Positions 8,431-16,314 of a DNA stretch of 64,000 nt are shown piece after piece. Under the pieces are notes generated by a model that searched no databases, was not told the origin of the DNA, and saw nothing but the letters and a program-made list of their open reading frames with translations. Source of the DNA: JANLTP01 sp031363055. Lineage in GTDB: Bacteria; Pseudomonadota; Gammaproteobacteria; Burkholderiales; Burkholderiaceae_E. The position numbers and the translations under genes are program-made. How positions within the stretch are numbered: position 1 is the first letter of the stretch; the number at the start of each line of letters is the position of its first letter. Location of the stretch: assembly GCA_031363055.1 (NCBI GenBank), contig JANLTP010000075.1, forward strand, positions 1 through 64,000, written 5' to 3'.

Positions 8431-8760
8431 ATGAACGGCGGATGGCAACCAATGAACGGCGCAATGGAATCAGGATCAGGGTTTGGTGAGCAGATCCTCA
8501 AGATGGTCGCAAACGGGGACAACCTGGTTTTGCGCGATGAGGAAGTGTTTATCAAGACCAAGATGGGCCGGGTTGAGACCTCGCAGGTTCAAAGCGGCTT
8601 GCCACGTCGCCTTCGCATGTTGCTGATTCTCGTTGATGGCCGCCGCAGCATGGGTGACTTTCGTCGCGGTTTGACCCGTTTTCGCAGCCTCGACGAGTGC
8701 TTCGACATGTTGCGCAAGATGGGTTACATCGAATCAATGCCGATTCGCCTGGATATCTAG
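8431..8760 (+). CDS. hypothetical small protein (109 aa)
   Basis: I do not recognise a named family. It has 109 aa (102 if the ATG at 8452 is used). The N terminus is Gly/Asn/Met-rich. The rest is a compact alpha/beta or winged-helix-like sequence with RRLRMLLILVDGRRSMGDF followed by an amphipathic helix, resembling the C-terminal 'LIDGRRT' module seen fused to signalling domains. No signal peptide or membrane segment. It stands alone between the TRAP operon and trkH and is followed by a strong terminator, so it is probably expressed as its own unit. Coding potential is supported by codon use and conservation-like motifs, not by a known homologue. Confidence 0.6.
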   Translation: MNGGWQPMNGAMESGSGFGEQILKMVANGDNLVLRDEEVFIKTKMGRVETSQVQSGLPRRLRMLLILVDGRRSMGDFRRGLTRFRSLDECFDMLRKMGYIESMPIRLDI

Positions 8761-8833
8761 ACATAAGTTCTGGAGTTCGGGAGTCCTTTAAAAACCAGTC
8801 ATGAGGAGGTGAGCGGTCAGCCGCTCGCTTTGT

Positions 8834-8868
8834 GGGCCTTCAGCTTCGCGCTGAAGGCCCTTTTTTTT
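8834..8868 (+). terminator. strong intrinsic terminator
   Basis: Perfect 11-bp GC-rich stem (GGGCCTTCAGC / GCTGAAGGCCC) with a 5-nt TTCGC loop followed by eight T residues. A second small hairpin (GAGCGG / CCGCTC) lies just upstream at 8811-8826. It ends the hypothetical gene's transcript and isolates trkH. Confidence 0.93.
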
Positions 8869-8951
8869 CCGCTGGCATAGAATCCGGCGGTTCTCTGCCG
8901 TCTCTGCGAACCTTGAAACGCGGTTAAGCGCGTTCAATCCTCGGAACCCTT

Positions 8952-10409
8952 ATGCAGTTAGTAGTAGCGATTGCTCACGTTCTGGGTGGCCTCCTGATGG
9001 TGTTCGCCGCAACCTTCGCTGTACCGATTGCCTGGTCGCTGACGGTGGCTGATGGCGTGCACGGCGTCTTCATCGGCACCGGCCTGGCCTCATTCGCCGC
9101 CGGTCTGCTGTTGTGGTTCGCGACCGCCAAACATCATCGCGAGGTTCGAGCGCGCGAGGGCTGTCTGTTGGTGGTGCTGGCCTGGGTCATGGTGGCGGCC
9201 GTGGCGACAGTGCCACTGATGTGGACCATCAAGGACCTGTCGTTTACCGACGCCTATTTCGAGACCATGTCAGGGCTGACCACCACCGGATCAACGGTGT
9301 TGACCGGGATTGATGATTTGCCGCAATCGATCAACCTCTGGCGGCATGCCCTGCAGTGGTTTGGCGGCATGGGCATCATTGTGCTGGCGGTGGCCATCAT
9401 GCCGATGTTAGGCGTCGGCGGCATGCAACTCTTCAAGGCCGAAACTCCCGGCGCGATGAAAGACGCGAAAATCACCCCCCGGGTTACCCAGGCCGCCAAG
9501 TATTTGTGGTTGATTTATGCCGGACTGACGCTGCTATGTATCTTGATGCTGCGCGGCTCAGGTTTGAGCTGGTTTGACGCGGTTTGCCATGCGTTTTCGG
9601 CATTGTCCCTGGGCGGGTTCTCGACGCGCGACGCCAGTGTGCTGGCCTTCAACTCACCGGCGATGGAATGTATTCTCGGGGTTTTCATGCTGTTGGCGGT
9701 GTTGAACTTCACTACCCATTTCCTGGCGATTCGCGAGCGTTCGTTAAGGGTGTACTGGCGCGACGCCGAAGTCTTGGCGGTCTGGTCGCTGATCCTGGGA
9801 AGCGGCGTCATGTTGGCGGCATTTTTGCTTTGGAAGGGGGTTTACCCGGACTTCCTGACGGCCTGGCGGTACGCTGCGTTTAATGTCATTTCGATCGCGA
9901 CCTCGAGCGGCTACATGAGCACCGACTACGACAAATGGCCGATCTTCGCGCCCATGTGGATGTTGTTCCTGTGTTGTGTGTCGTCGTCCGCAGGATCAAC
10001 CGGTGGCGGTATCAAAATGATCCGTGCACTGATCCTGCTCAAACAAGCCAAACAGGAATTGATTCGCCTCGTGCATCCGCGCGCCGTGAGGCCGCTGTGC
10101 GTCAGTGGGCAGGTGATTGATAACCGCGTGATTCTGTCGGTGCTGGGTTACATGCTGTTGTACGGCGTGACGGTCACCCTCTTGAGTTTTGCATTGATGG
10201 CCAGTGGCCTGGACTTTGTTTCGTCGGTGTCTGGCGTTATTGCGTCGATCAATAACACCGGGCCTGGCTTGAATGTGCTCGGTCCGGCACAAAACTATCA
10301 AGTACTGACCGATTTGCAGACCTGGTTGTGCACGATCGCGATGCTGGCCGGTCGACTGGAATTGTTGACCGTCTTCGTCTTGTTCACGCCGCATTTTTGG
10401 CGCAAATGA
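8952..10409 (+). CDS. trkH: Trk potassium uptake membrane subunit TrkH
   Basis: Potassium-translocating membrane protein of the Trk system, 485 aa, the usual length (about 483). The four pore-loop repeats are visible: TTTGSTV near residue 113, a loop near 218 (SLGGFST), TSSGYMS near 315 and the INNTGPG loop near 434. SSAGSTGGGIK lies in the third repeat region. Works with TrkA, encoded at 2789-4189. A promoter of its own is expected because a terminator lies 84 bp upstream of the start. Confidence 0.95.
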   Translation: MQLVVAIAHVLGGLLMVFAATFAVPIAWSLTVADGVHGVFIGTGLASFAAGLLLWFATAKHHREVRAREGCLLVVLAWVMVAAVATVPLMWTIKDLSFTDAYFETMSGLTTTGSTVLTGIDDLPQSINLWRHALQWFGGMGIIVLAVAIMPMLGVGGMQLFKAETPGAMKDAKITPRVTQAAKYLWLIYAGLTLLCILMLRGSGLSWFDAVCHAFSALSLGGFSTRDASVLAFNSPAMECILGVFMLLAVLNFTTHFLAIRERSLRVYWRDAEVLAVWSLILGSGVMLAAFLLWKGVYPDFLTAWRYAAFNVISIATSSGYMSTDYDKWPIFAPMWMLFLCCVSSSAGSTGGGIKMIRALILLKQAKQELIRLVHPRAVRPLCVSGQVIDNRVILSVLGYMLLYGVTVTLLSFALMASGLDFVSSVSGVIASINNTGPGLNVLGPAQNYQVLTDLQTWLCTIAMLAGRLELLTVFVLFTPHFWRK

Positions 10410-10451
10410 AGCGGCCGGACTCAGCAACATGAAGCGGCCGGACTCACAGAC
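10406..10451 (+). repeat. 23-bp tandem duplication at the trkH/cobW-like junction
   Basis: The first 18 bases (ATGAAGCGGCCGGACTCA) occur at 10406 and again at 10429. The first copy contains an ATG overlapping the trkH TGA, the second contains the ATG of the next gene. The two ATGs are 23 bp apart and so out of frame with each other. Confidence 0.75.
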
Positions 10452-11382
10452 GCCGGTCACGCTGGTGCTCGGTGTTTCAACGTCCGCGAAAAGCGCTCTG
10501 GTGCGACGTCTGCACGATCTGCAAGATGCCGATTCGCACTGGGCCTGGTTGCTGCAGGACCTCGAGCCGCGAGCAACCGGGGCTTTGAGTTCGACCACGA
10601 AAACTTCGGCACCCGCCCGCCAGCGTGACGGCGCCTATCTGCGATTATCCAGCGGCTGCGTTTGTTGCCTGGGACAAGCGGAATTGCAGGCGAAGTTGCC
10701 GCAGTTGTTGCGCGCCGGACCGTGGGCGCGAATCGTTATCGAGTTGGCATCGGTCAGTCATCCGGCCAAGGTCATCGATTTTTTGCGCTCGAAAACCTGG
10801 CGCATGAAACTCGATATTGAGCAAGTGTTGCTGGCCATCGACAATGAGCAAAGCAACGCGTTGCAGACGCGATCAGCAACGACGCCGGCGCAAATTCTGA
10901 CACGCGCGCAACTGCTGGCCAGCACTCAGTTGGTGAGTGTCGATCTGAGCGAAGCAGCACTTGCTGCGATGCGTGAGTCGCTATCAAAAATTGAATTGTG
11001 TGCCGATCTGACTTGGGTCGATGTTGATGCAGTATCAATCAATCAAGTCACTACAACGCACACCTCATGCGACTTGAGAACAAGCGCTGCTAACACGCAT
11101 CAATTCGAGTTGCGTTGGTCAGCGCTGCGCGTGTTTGATCGCAAGCGCGTGATGGCGGTCATGAATGAATTTGCGCAATCACATTCACTGCAGAATGCGA
11201 TCGCGATCTTCGCTACCGAACGCGCCTGGTACGAGTGGCGCATGATCGATTCGAACAGTGATTGGTGTGAGAGTGATTATCGAGTTTGCAATTTACTGCG
11301 CATCAAAAATATTGATGTCACGGCCTGCCAAACGCAGCTTCGCGATCTGCAATTCGCGATCGAAGACACGATCACCAACTAA
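10429..11382 (+). CDS. degenerate CobW/P47K-family GTPase-like protein
   Basis: Related to the CobW/COG0523 metallochaperone GTPases, 317 aa. Residues about 11-25 correspond to Walker A but read GVSTSAKSAL, so the GxxGxGKT consensus is damaged. The family's metal-binding GCxCC motif is kept (SGCVCC, about residues 75-81). The Walker-B/ETTG region is replaced by VIELASVSHP. A CobW C-terminal domain follows (about 225-315: LRWSALRVFDRKRV, then FATERAWYEWRMID). Nucleotide hydrolysis is therefore doubtful while metal binding may persist. Located directly behind trkH with a duplicated start region. Confidence 0.7.
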   Translation: MKRPDSQTPVTLVLGVSTSAKSALVRRLHDLQDADSHWAWLLQDLEPRATGALSSTTKTSAPARQRDGAYLRLSSGCVCCLGQAELQAKLPQLLRAGPWARIVIELASVSHPAKVIDFLRSKTWRMKLDIEQVLLAIDNEQSNALQTRSATTPAQILTRAQLLASTQLVSVDLSEAALAAMRESLSKIELCADLTWVDVDAVSINQVTTTHTSCDLRTSAANTHQFELRWSALRVFDRKRVMAVMNEFAQSHSLQNAIAIFATERAWYEWRMIDSNSDWCESDYRVCNLLRIKNIDVTACQTQLRDLQFAIEDTITN

Positions 11383-11635
11383 CCGCTGGTTGTATCGCAA
11401 CACGCCATCAATCGGCTCGTTGTGAATGTGCGAAATGAATAACCGCACTCGCCCAGCATCGGTATAGTCTCGATTAGCGCGAGGGGGGATTTAATAAAAA
11501 TGACTCGATGTTGTTTCCCGGAAGTTCCACGGGTGGCGTCCGTCGGCCTTGACCGCGCGCTTGTCGGTCTTGGGGTGGGCTGGATCGCGGTACAGCCGAC
11601 CATAGCAAGGTGAAGCAAATCGAAGGATCACTTTT
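11383..11635. other. intergenic region before the DUF3567 gene
   Basis: 253 bp without a credible gene. It contains an A/T-rich patch around 11485-11500, and a Shine-Dalgarno-like AAGGA sits 8-9 bp before the ATG at 11636. I see no terminator hairpin after the CobW-like gene. Confidence 0.5.
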
Positions 11636-11881
11636 ATGCACATGATCTACAACAGCCCCAACTACTGTGTCGTTGAGTTTCGCGATGCAGAGGGGCAATT
11701 CGGCGGTTTCGAGATCATGGATAAAGCGTCCCGCCGTGAAATTTTTATTGGCGGCTCACTCGCCCAGCAGTTTCGTACTGAAGTCCAATTGTTGATTGCC
11801 AAGGAACCGTCTATTGAAGAAGTCGATGATTTTCTGAGCCAGTTTGACGGCCTGATGCAGCAGCCGCTGACCTTGCATTAA
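11636..11881 (+). CDS. DUF3567 family protein
   Basis: Small protein of 81 aa matching DUF3567 throughout: MIYNSPNYCVVEF at the start, GGFEIMDK, RREIFIGG and EEVDDFL near the end. The family is, to my knowledge, restricted mainly to Burkholderiales and has no assigned function. No signal peptide or membrane segment. It lies 74 bp upstream of the Hfq-like gene in the same direction, with an intervening AT-rich leader. Confidence 0.9.
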   Translation: MHMIYNSPNYCVVEFRDAEGQFGGFEIMDKASRREIFIGGSLAQQFRTEVQLLIAKEPSIEEVDDFLSQFDGLMQQPLTLH

Positions 11882-11937
11882 CACTCAAACTCGCACAATT
11901 GCTTAAAACGGTGTAACTTCGCAGCCTTAACAAATAA

Positions 11938-11957
11938 AAACGTTATTTCAAACGTTT
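11938..11957 (+). promoter_or_regulatory. inverted repeat in the hfq leader
   Basis: AAACGTT-N6-AACGTTT, a perfect 7-bp inverted repeat. It overlaps the upstream TTG start option for the Hfq-like gene and ends 16 bp before the GTG option. It could be an operator or an mRNA hairpin; its position favours translation from the GTG. Confidence 0.35.
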
Positions 11958-11973
11958 GCCAATAGAGCGTGGC

Positions 11974-12477
11974 GTGACCGACGAAGCCGATAGTCCAGGC
12001 AAGAACCAGCAGTTTGCATTCCTGAACTCAATGCGCCGGGAGAGAATTCTTCTGGATGTCTATTTGGTCAATGGAACGCGGCTGCGGGGCCGAATTCGCT
12101 CCTTTGATCAATATTCAATGGTGATTGAAACCGGTCAGGGTGACGCATTTCTTTATCATCACACGGTCAGCTCGGTCGGCCGGGCACAAGCCAACCAGCG
12201 TCCGGGCGCGCGTCGTCCCGGCGGTCCTCCTGGCGTCGGAGCCAACGCGGGTGCTGGCGCAGGTGCCGGCACGGGCTATCGCGCCGAGCCGGGCAACAAT
12301 GCCTCGGGCAACGAGGGTTCCGGTAGCGACGCCCCGGTGCCGCGCGAACACTTTGAGCCGCATATCGCGCGAGACCCGATGATCCGCCGGCCGGCGCCGC
12401 GTCCCGATGGCAGCGAAGGTCCGGTGGTGGTGCGCAAGATCAGTCGGCGCATTGATCCGAGCACGCCGCGCGAATAA
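11974..12477 (+). CDS. hfq: Hfq-like RNA chaperone with long C-terminal tail
   Basis: Sm-fold RNA chaperone that pairs small RNAs with mRNAs. The core (about residues 12-75) keeps the arginine rim patch (NSMRRERI), the Sm1 region LVNGTRLRGRIRSFDQY and an Sm2-like segment in which the YKHA motif reads YHHT. About 90 further residues form a Gly/Ala/Pro/Arg-rich, probably disordered tail, making 167 aa against 78-102 for common Hfq proteins. Start uncertain: GTG 11974 is used here; TTG 11956 would add six residues. It lies between DUF3567 and a convergent rhodanese gene, not in the usual der-hfq-hflX setting, so it may be a second Hfq (Hfq2 type). Confidence 0.85.
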   Translation: MTDEADSPGKNQQFAFLNSMRRERILLDVYLVNGTRLRGRIRSFDQYSMVIETGQGDAFLYHHTVSSVGRAQANQRPGARRPGGPPGVGANAGAGAGAGTGYRAEPGNNASGNEGSGSDAPVPREHFEPHIARDPMIRRPAPRPDGSEGPVVVRKISRRIDPSTPRE

Positions 12478-12531
12478 CCGCGCCAGCGTTTCCCAGAAGT
12501 TGTTGATCCGGACCGTCTTGCCGGCAGTCTC

Positions 12532-12924
12532 CTAAAGTTGTTCCCAGGGCAAGCCGTCAAAACGCCAGCCGTTGAAGGTGCCGCGTTGATGCGCATCGTT
12601 CAAATCGCCCTCAAAGCCGTGCAGAACGTTGTAGACGTCCTTGAACCCGGCTGCCTCGAGCGCCAGGCCAGCGTCTACCGAGCGCTTGCCGCTGCGACAG
12701 ATCAGCACGACGGGCCGGTCGGTCGAGTGGCCGCTGAGTTTGCGGACTTCATTGACAAAGTGCGGATTCAGTTCCCAGTCGACGCCGTCATACCAGGCGA
12801 CATGCATCGAGCCGACGGCGTGACCGACAAAAAAGAATTCGGCTTCGCTGCGACAGTCGACAAACAGCGCGTCCGGTTCCTTGTGCAGGAACTCGAAGGC
12901 GTCTTTGGGCATCAGGTGGTCCAT
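12532..12924 (-). CDS. rhodanese-domain sulfurtransferase
   Basis: Single-domain rhodanese, 130 aa, cytoplasmic (no signal peptide). The catalytic loop is CRSGKRS with Cys76, and the FVDCRSEAEF motif lies near residues 21-30. Likely moves sulfane sulfur or acts in sulfide/thiol metabolism; substrate unknown. It ends the pcaL-dctQ-dctM run on the minus strand, 16 bp after dctM, and is convergent with hfq with a 54-bp gap. Confidence 0.9.
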   Translation of the reverse strand: MDHLMPKDAFEFLHKEPDALFVDCRSEAEFFFVGHAVGSMHVAWYDGVDWELNPHFVNEVRKLSGHSTDRPVVLICRSGKRSVDAGLALEAAGFKDVYNVLHGFEGDLNDAHQRGTFNGWRFDGLPWEQL

Positions 12925-12940
12925 GGTCGTCGGTTCCTGC

Positions 12941-14260
12941 TCAGTTCATAAGGCGAACCAGATACAGCGAAATACTCGGGAACATCAAGAGGGCCGCGGT
13001 TCGGATCGCATCGCTGATCAAAAACGGCACGACACCGCGGTAGCTTTCGGCGATCGGTGTTGTCTTGTCCATGCCGTTGACGACATAGACATTCAACCCC
13101 ACCGGCGGCGCAATCAAGCCGATTTCAACCACCATGAGCACCAGAATGCCGAACCAGATGGCCTTTTCAGCGGGCGGCAGACCCAACTCCAGCGCCATGA
13201 CCATTGGAAAGAAGATCGGGATGGTCAACAGAATCATCGATAGCTCATCCATCACGCAGCCGAGCAGGACGTAGAACACCAGAATGGCGCCAATGACCGC
13301 CAGTGGTGGCCAGCCCAGACTGCTGACGGCAGCGGCCAGTTGATTAGGCGCCTGAGTAAGCGCTAGCGCCGAATTGAGCATGTCGGCACCGACAAAGATC
13401 ATGAAGATCATCGCCGACGACTCGGCGGTCGCATAGAAGCTCTGGATAAAGCCGTCCCAGGTCAGTTCGCGACGCAGCAGTGCCGCCAGAAAGGTCGCCG
13501 CAGCACCGACAGCGGCGCCTTCGGTTGGCGTGAACACGCCGCCGTAGATGCCGCCAAACACGATCAGAAAGATCGCGCCGATCGGCCAGACGCCGATCGC
13601 GCTCTTCAGTACCTCACCGCGGTTGGTACTGGTGCCATCGGGTGCCATGCCGGGCACCAGCCGGACATAAACGGCGATGGCAATGATGTAGCCGATCATG
13701 GCGATGATGCCGGGAATGAAGGCGGCCGCAAACAGCTTGGCAATATTTTGCTCGGTCAGAATGGCATAGATGACCAGCACCACCGAGGGCGGGATCATGA
13801 TGCCGAGCGTGCCGCCAGCGGCCAGGGTGGCGGTCGAAAGCCGGCCAGCGTAACCGGCCTTGCGCATCTCCGGCAACGCGACCGAGGCGATGGTTGCGGC
13901 GGTCGCAATCGAGGAGCCGCAGACCGCGCCGAACAGCGCACAGGCGACCACGGCCGCCATCGCCATGCCACCCTTGAGGTGGCCGAGCAGCGCATTGGCA
14001 AACTTGAACAGCGAGCGCGACAGGCCGCCTTGGGTGGCGAACTGGCCCATCAGCAGGAACAGCGGAATGACCGACAGGTCGTAGCTTGAGAAACGGCCGT
14101 AGGCGTAGCTCTTCAGGAAGTTGATGAGCGGAAACCAGCCAGCCTGGGCGAGATAACCCGTCAGGCCGGCGAAAAACATCGCCGCCGCGATCGGCACGCG
14201 CGCCGCCATCAGGACCAGCATGACGCCGAACAGCATCAGTGCCAGGGTCAACGCATTCAT
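12941..14260 (-). CDS. TRAP transporter large permease (DctM family)
   Basis: Large inner-membrane subunit of a second TRAP system, 439 aa, the standard length. The family signatures GGTLGIMIPPSVVL and GVFTPTEGAAVGA are present, with about 12 hydrophobic segments. The ATG at 14260 overlaps the dctQ stop (ATGA), which fixes the start against a longer open frame upstream. No binding-protein gene lies in this cluster; the nearest candidate is the orphan dctP at 32879-33910. Confidence 0.93.
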   Translation of the reverse strand: MNALTLALMLFGVMLVLMAARVPIAAAMFFAGLTGYLAQAGWFPLINFLKSYAYGRFSSYDLSVIPLFLLMGQFATQGGLSRSLFKFANALLGHLKGGMAMAAVVACALFGAVCGSSIATAATIASVALPEMRKAGYAGRLSTATLAAGGTLGIMIPPSVVLVIYAILTEQNIAKLFAAAFIPGIIAMIGYIIAIAVYVRLVPGMAPDGTSTNRGEVLKSAIGVWPIGAIFLIVFGGIYGGVFTPTEGAAVGAAATFLAALLRRELTWDGFIQSFYATAESSAMIFMIFVGADMLNSALALTQAPNQLAAAVSSLGWPPLAVIGAILVFYVLLGCVMDELSMILLTIPIFFPMVMALELGLPPAEKAIWFGILVLMVVEIGLIAPPVGLNVYVVNGMDKTTPIAESYRGVVPFLISDAIRTAALLMFPSISLYLVRLMN

Positions 14261-14760
14261 GACCGGTCCTTGTGCGATGGTCCGTGCGAGTCGGCCGTTT
14301 TCGACCCCATCATGTACAGCGCGATCAGCGCGGTCAGGATCATCGGCGGTGCCATCGCAACGAATGCGATCCATTCGGGCAGGCCCATGAGCATGGTGGT
14401 CGAGCCGGCCTCCTTTTGCGAGACCGCGCCGGCCAGGGTGCGCCAGGCCAGCAGTGCCAGCATGATCGCAATCAACAGGGCGCCCAACTGGTCGAGGCGA
14501 TCACGCGTGGCTTGGGTCGCACTGGTCGTGAAGAAATCGACGATGATATTGCCGCGCCGCCATTGGCAGATCGGCAGGAACGCGGCGACCGCAATCGCCA
14601 TCGCAAACTCAACCAGTTCGGTATCGCCCAGCAGGGGGCTATTGAACAACCAGCGACCGACGATGCTGGCGGTGGTAATCAAGGTGATCGTCACCATGAC
14701 CAGGCCGCCAGCGATGGCGCAGGCCTTCGCCAGCCATTCGAGTGTTTTACCCACGATCAT
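14257..14760 (-). CDS. TRAP transporter small permease (DctQ family)
   Basis: Small subunit of the second TRAP transporter, 167 aa, with four hydrophobic segments and the family motif FAMAIAVAAFLPICQWRRGNI (near residues 52-71). It is coupled to dctM by a 4-bp overlap and lies 25 bp after pcaL, so the three genes probably form one transcript. Confidence 0.9.
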   Translation of the reverse strand: MIVGKTLEWLAKACAIAGGLVMVTITLITTASIVGRWLFNSPLLGDTELVEFAMAIAVAAFLPICQWRRGNIIVDFFTTSATQATRDRLDQLGALLIAIMLALLAWRTLAGAVSQKEAGSTTMLMGLPEWIAFVAMAPPMILTALIALYMMGSKTADSHGPSHKDRS

Positions 14761-14785
14761 TTTCCACGAACACTACCCGCAAAAA

Positions 14786-16024
14786 TTACCCGCGATCATT
14801 GCCCAAACTCGTCAACCAGGACCAGCCGTTCGCAGCCGTCGGGCGCAATAGTTCCTGCGCGTGATGAAAGGCGGTGTTGGCCGCCGGCACACCACAGTAG
14901 ATCGCGGCTTGCAGCAGCAACTCCTCGAGCTCGGCGGCCTGCAACTCGGCCGCTAGCCCTTTCTCAACCTGCAGCCGGAACTCCTCCCAGCGGCTCTGGC
15001 CGATACAGAGCGCCAGCACCAGCAAGCGTCGCGTACGATCATCAAAAATCGGGCTGGTCCAGAGCTCACCCCAGGTGTAGCGGGTCAACAGATCCTGAAA
15101 ACGGGCGGTGAATTCCGAAGTGTCCTTCAGCCGGTCCTCGACGTAGGCAGCGCCGAGCACTTGCTTGCGCCGCTCGAGTCCTTGCCGATAACGATCCTGC
15201 TCCGCGCGTTGCCGCAACTTCGGGTCGTCGAGACCGCCTGCGACCGCTTCGCCGCGCAAAAAGCGAACCATGAGATCGCCGACCCGAGCTGGCTGCTCGG
15301 AATGCGAGAAATGCGCCGTCGGCAACTCGATATAACGGGCACCCTTGATGGTCTGGGCAATCTGCTGACCCATCTGCGGCGGGGTAGCGGGGTCATGCGT
15401 ACCGGCAATCACCAAGGTCGGCGCATTGATCTGTGCCAGCAGCGGCACCAGATTCATGTCGCGGATGGCGGCACAACAACCGGCGTAACCGAGTGGATCA
15501 ATCGACAGCAAGGTTTGCCGGACCGTTTCATAGTGCTCGCTGCGCTTGGCCGCAAACGCCGGCGTGAAGAACCGACCGAGCACCGCGTCGGCAATCGCCG
15601 GCATGCCGCCCAGCAGCACCTGGGTGATGCGCTCGTCGAAGCTGCCGGCAACCACCTGGGCGCTGGTGTTGGCCAACACCAGGCGTTGCACGCGATCGCC
15701 CGAATGTGCCGCCAACCAGATGCCGATCATGCCGCCGATCGATACGCCGGCATAGAGAAACGTCGGCGCACCGACGGCGTCCGCTACCGCCAGGACGTCG
15801 AGGCCGAGCATGTCCATGCAGTAGTCGCCGTGTACGACGTCGGAGGCACCGTGGCCGCGCTTGTCGATGCGAATGACCCGAAATGATTGGGAGAGCGCCG
15901 GCATGACCGGATTCCACATCGCGTGGTCGCTACCGAGCGAGCTGACCATGATCAGCGGCTGAGCATCAGCGCGCCCGTCTATGCGGTAGTAGATCCTGAC
16001 ACCGTCCCGAACGGCAAATGGCAT
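14786..16024 (-). CDS. pcaL: 3-oxoadipate enol-lactonase / 4-carboxymuconolactone decarboxylase fusion
   Basis: Bifunctional protein of the protocatechuate branch of the beta-ketoadipate pathway, 412 aa. Residues 1-265 are an alpha/beta hydrolase (PcaD) with nucleophile Ser95 in GVSIGGM, Asp near 213 (GTHDPATPP) and His near 241 (TAHFSHSEQP). Residues about 270-400 are a carboxymuconolactone decarboxylase domain (PcaC) with RRLLVLALCIGQ and LLQAAIYCGVPAANTAF. No pcaB, pcaG, pcaH, pcaI or pcaJ is nearby, so the rest of the pathway must be elsewhere, or the enzyme acts on a related lactone. First gene of the pcaL-dctQ-dctM-rhodanese run, suggesting that the transporter imports an aromatic or dicarboxylic acid. 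Confidence 0.88.
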   Translation of the reverse strand: MPFAVRDGVRIYYRIDGRADAQPLIMVSSLGSDHAMWNPVMPALSQSFRVIRIDKRGHGASDVVHGDYCMDMLGLDVLAVADAVGAPTFLYAGVSIGGMIGIWLAAHSGDRVQRLVLANTSAQVVAGSFDERITQVLLGGMPAIADAVLGRFFTPAFAAKRSEHYETVRQTLLSIDPLGYAGCCAAIRDMNLVPLLAQINAPTLVIAGTHDPATPPQMGQQIAQTIKGARYIELPTAHFSHSEQPARVGDLMVRFLRGEAVAGGLDDPKLRQRAEQDRYRQGLERRKQVLGAAYVEDRLKDTSEFTARFQDLLTRYTWGELWTSPIFDDRTRRLLVLALCIGQSRWEEFRLQVEKGLAAELQAAELEELLLQAAIYCGVPAANTAFHHAQELLRPTAANGWSWLTSLGNDRG

Positions 16025-16314
16025 AAGCGCTCACTCAAGAGTTGGGGTTGCAGACCAAAGCACGGGCTGCAGGGAAGGGGTTGTACGGAAGGCATCATAC
16101 AATCAGGCCGGGGAGTAGAAGGTACCTCGGAGCGCTGGATTTTGAAATTGGGGTCGGACGAACCCGCATGACTGCATTAGATCCGTCCCGACAACGCTTG
16201 CCGTTACCCGGTTTATTCGGTCTGTTAAAATGAAGCATTAGTAGCCAGACACTGTTGGGCAGCCTCTTGCTCTGAGAGGATGACTGGCAACTTGCCCCCG
16301 GCAGGATCTTCAAC
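16025..16314. other. divergent intergenic region pcaL / glycosyltransferase
   Basis: 290 bp holding the promoters of two divergent units. A two-copy 14-bp repeat (GGGCTGCAGGGAAG, GGGTTGTACGGAAG) lies at 16064-16091. A TAAAAT at 16226-16231 is a possible -10 for the glycan cluster, but I see no good -35 at the right spacing. No small gene is convincing here. Confidence 0.45.

Noticed and set aside
16203..16231. Sigma-70 promoter for the glycan cluster (TAAAAT at 16226)
   Set aside because: No acceptable -35 at 16-18 bp spacing; the best hexamer matches only three of six positions.
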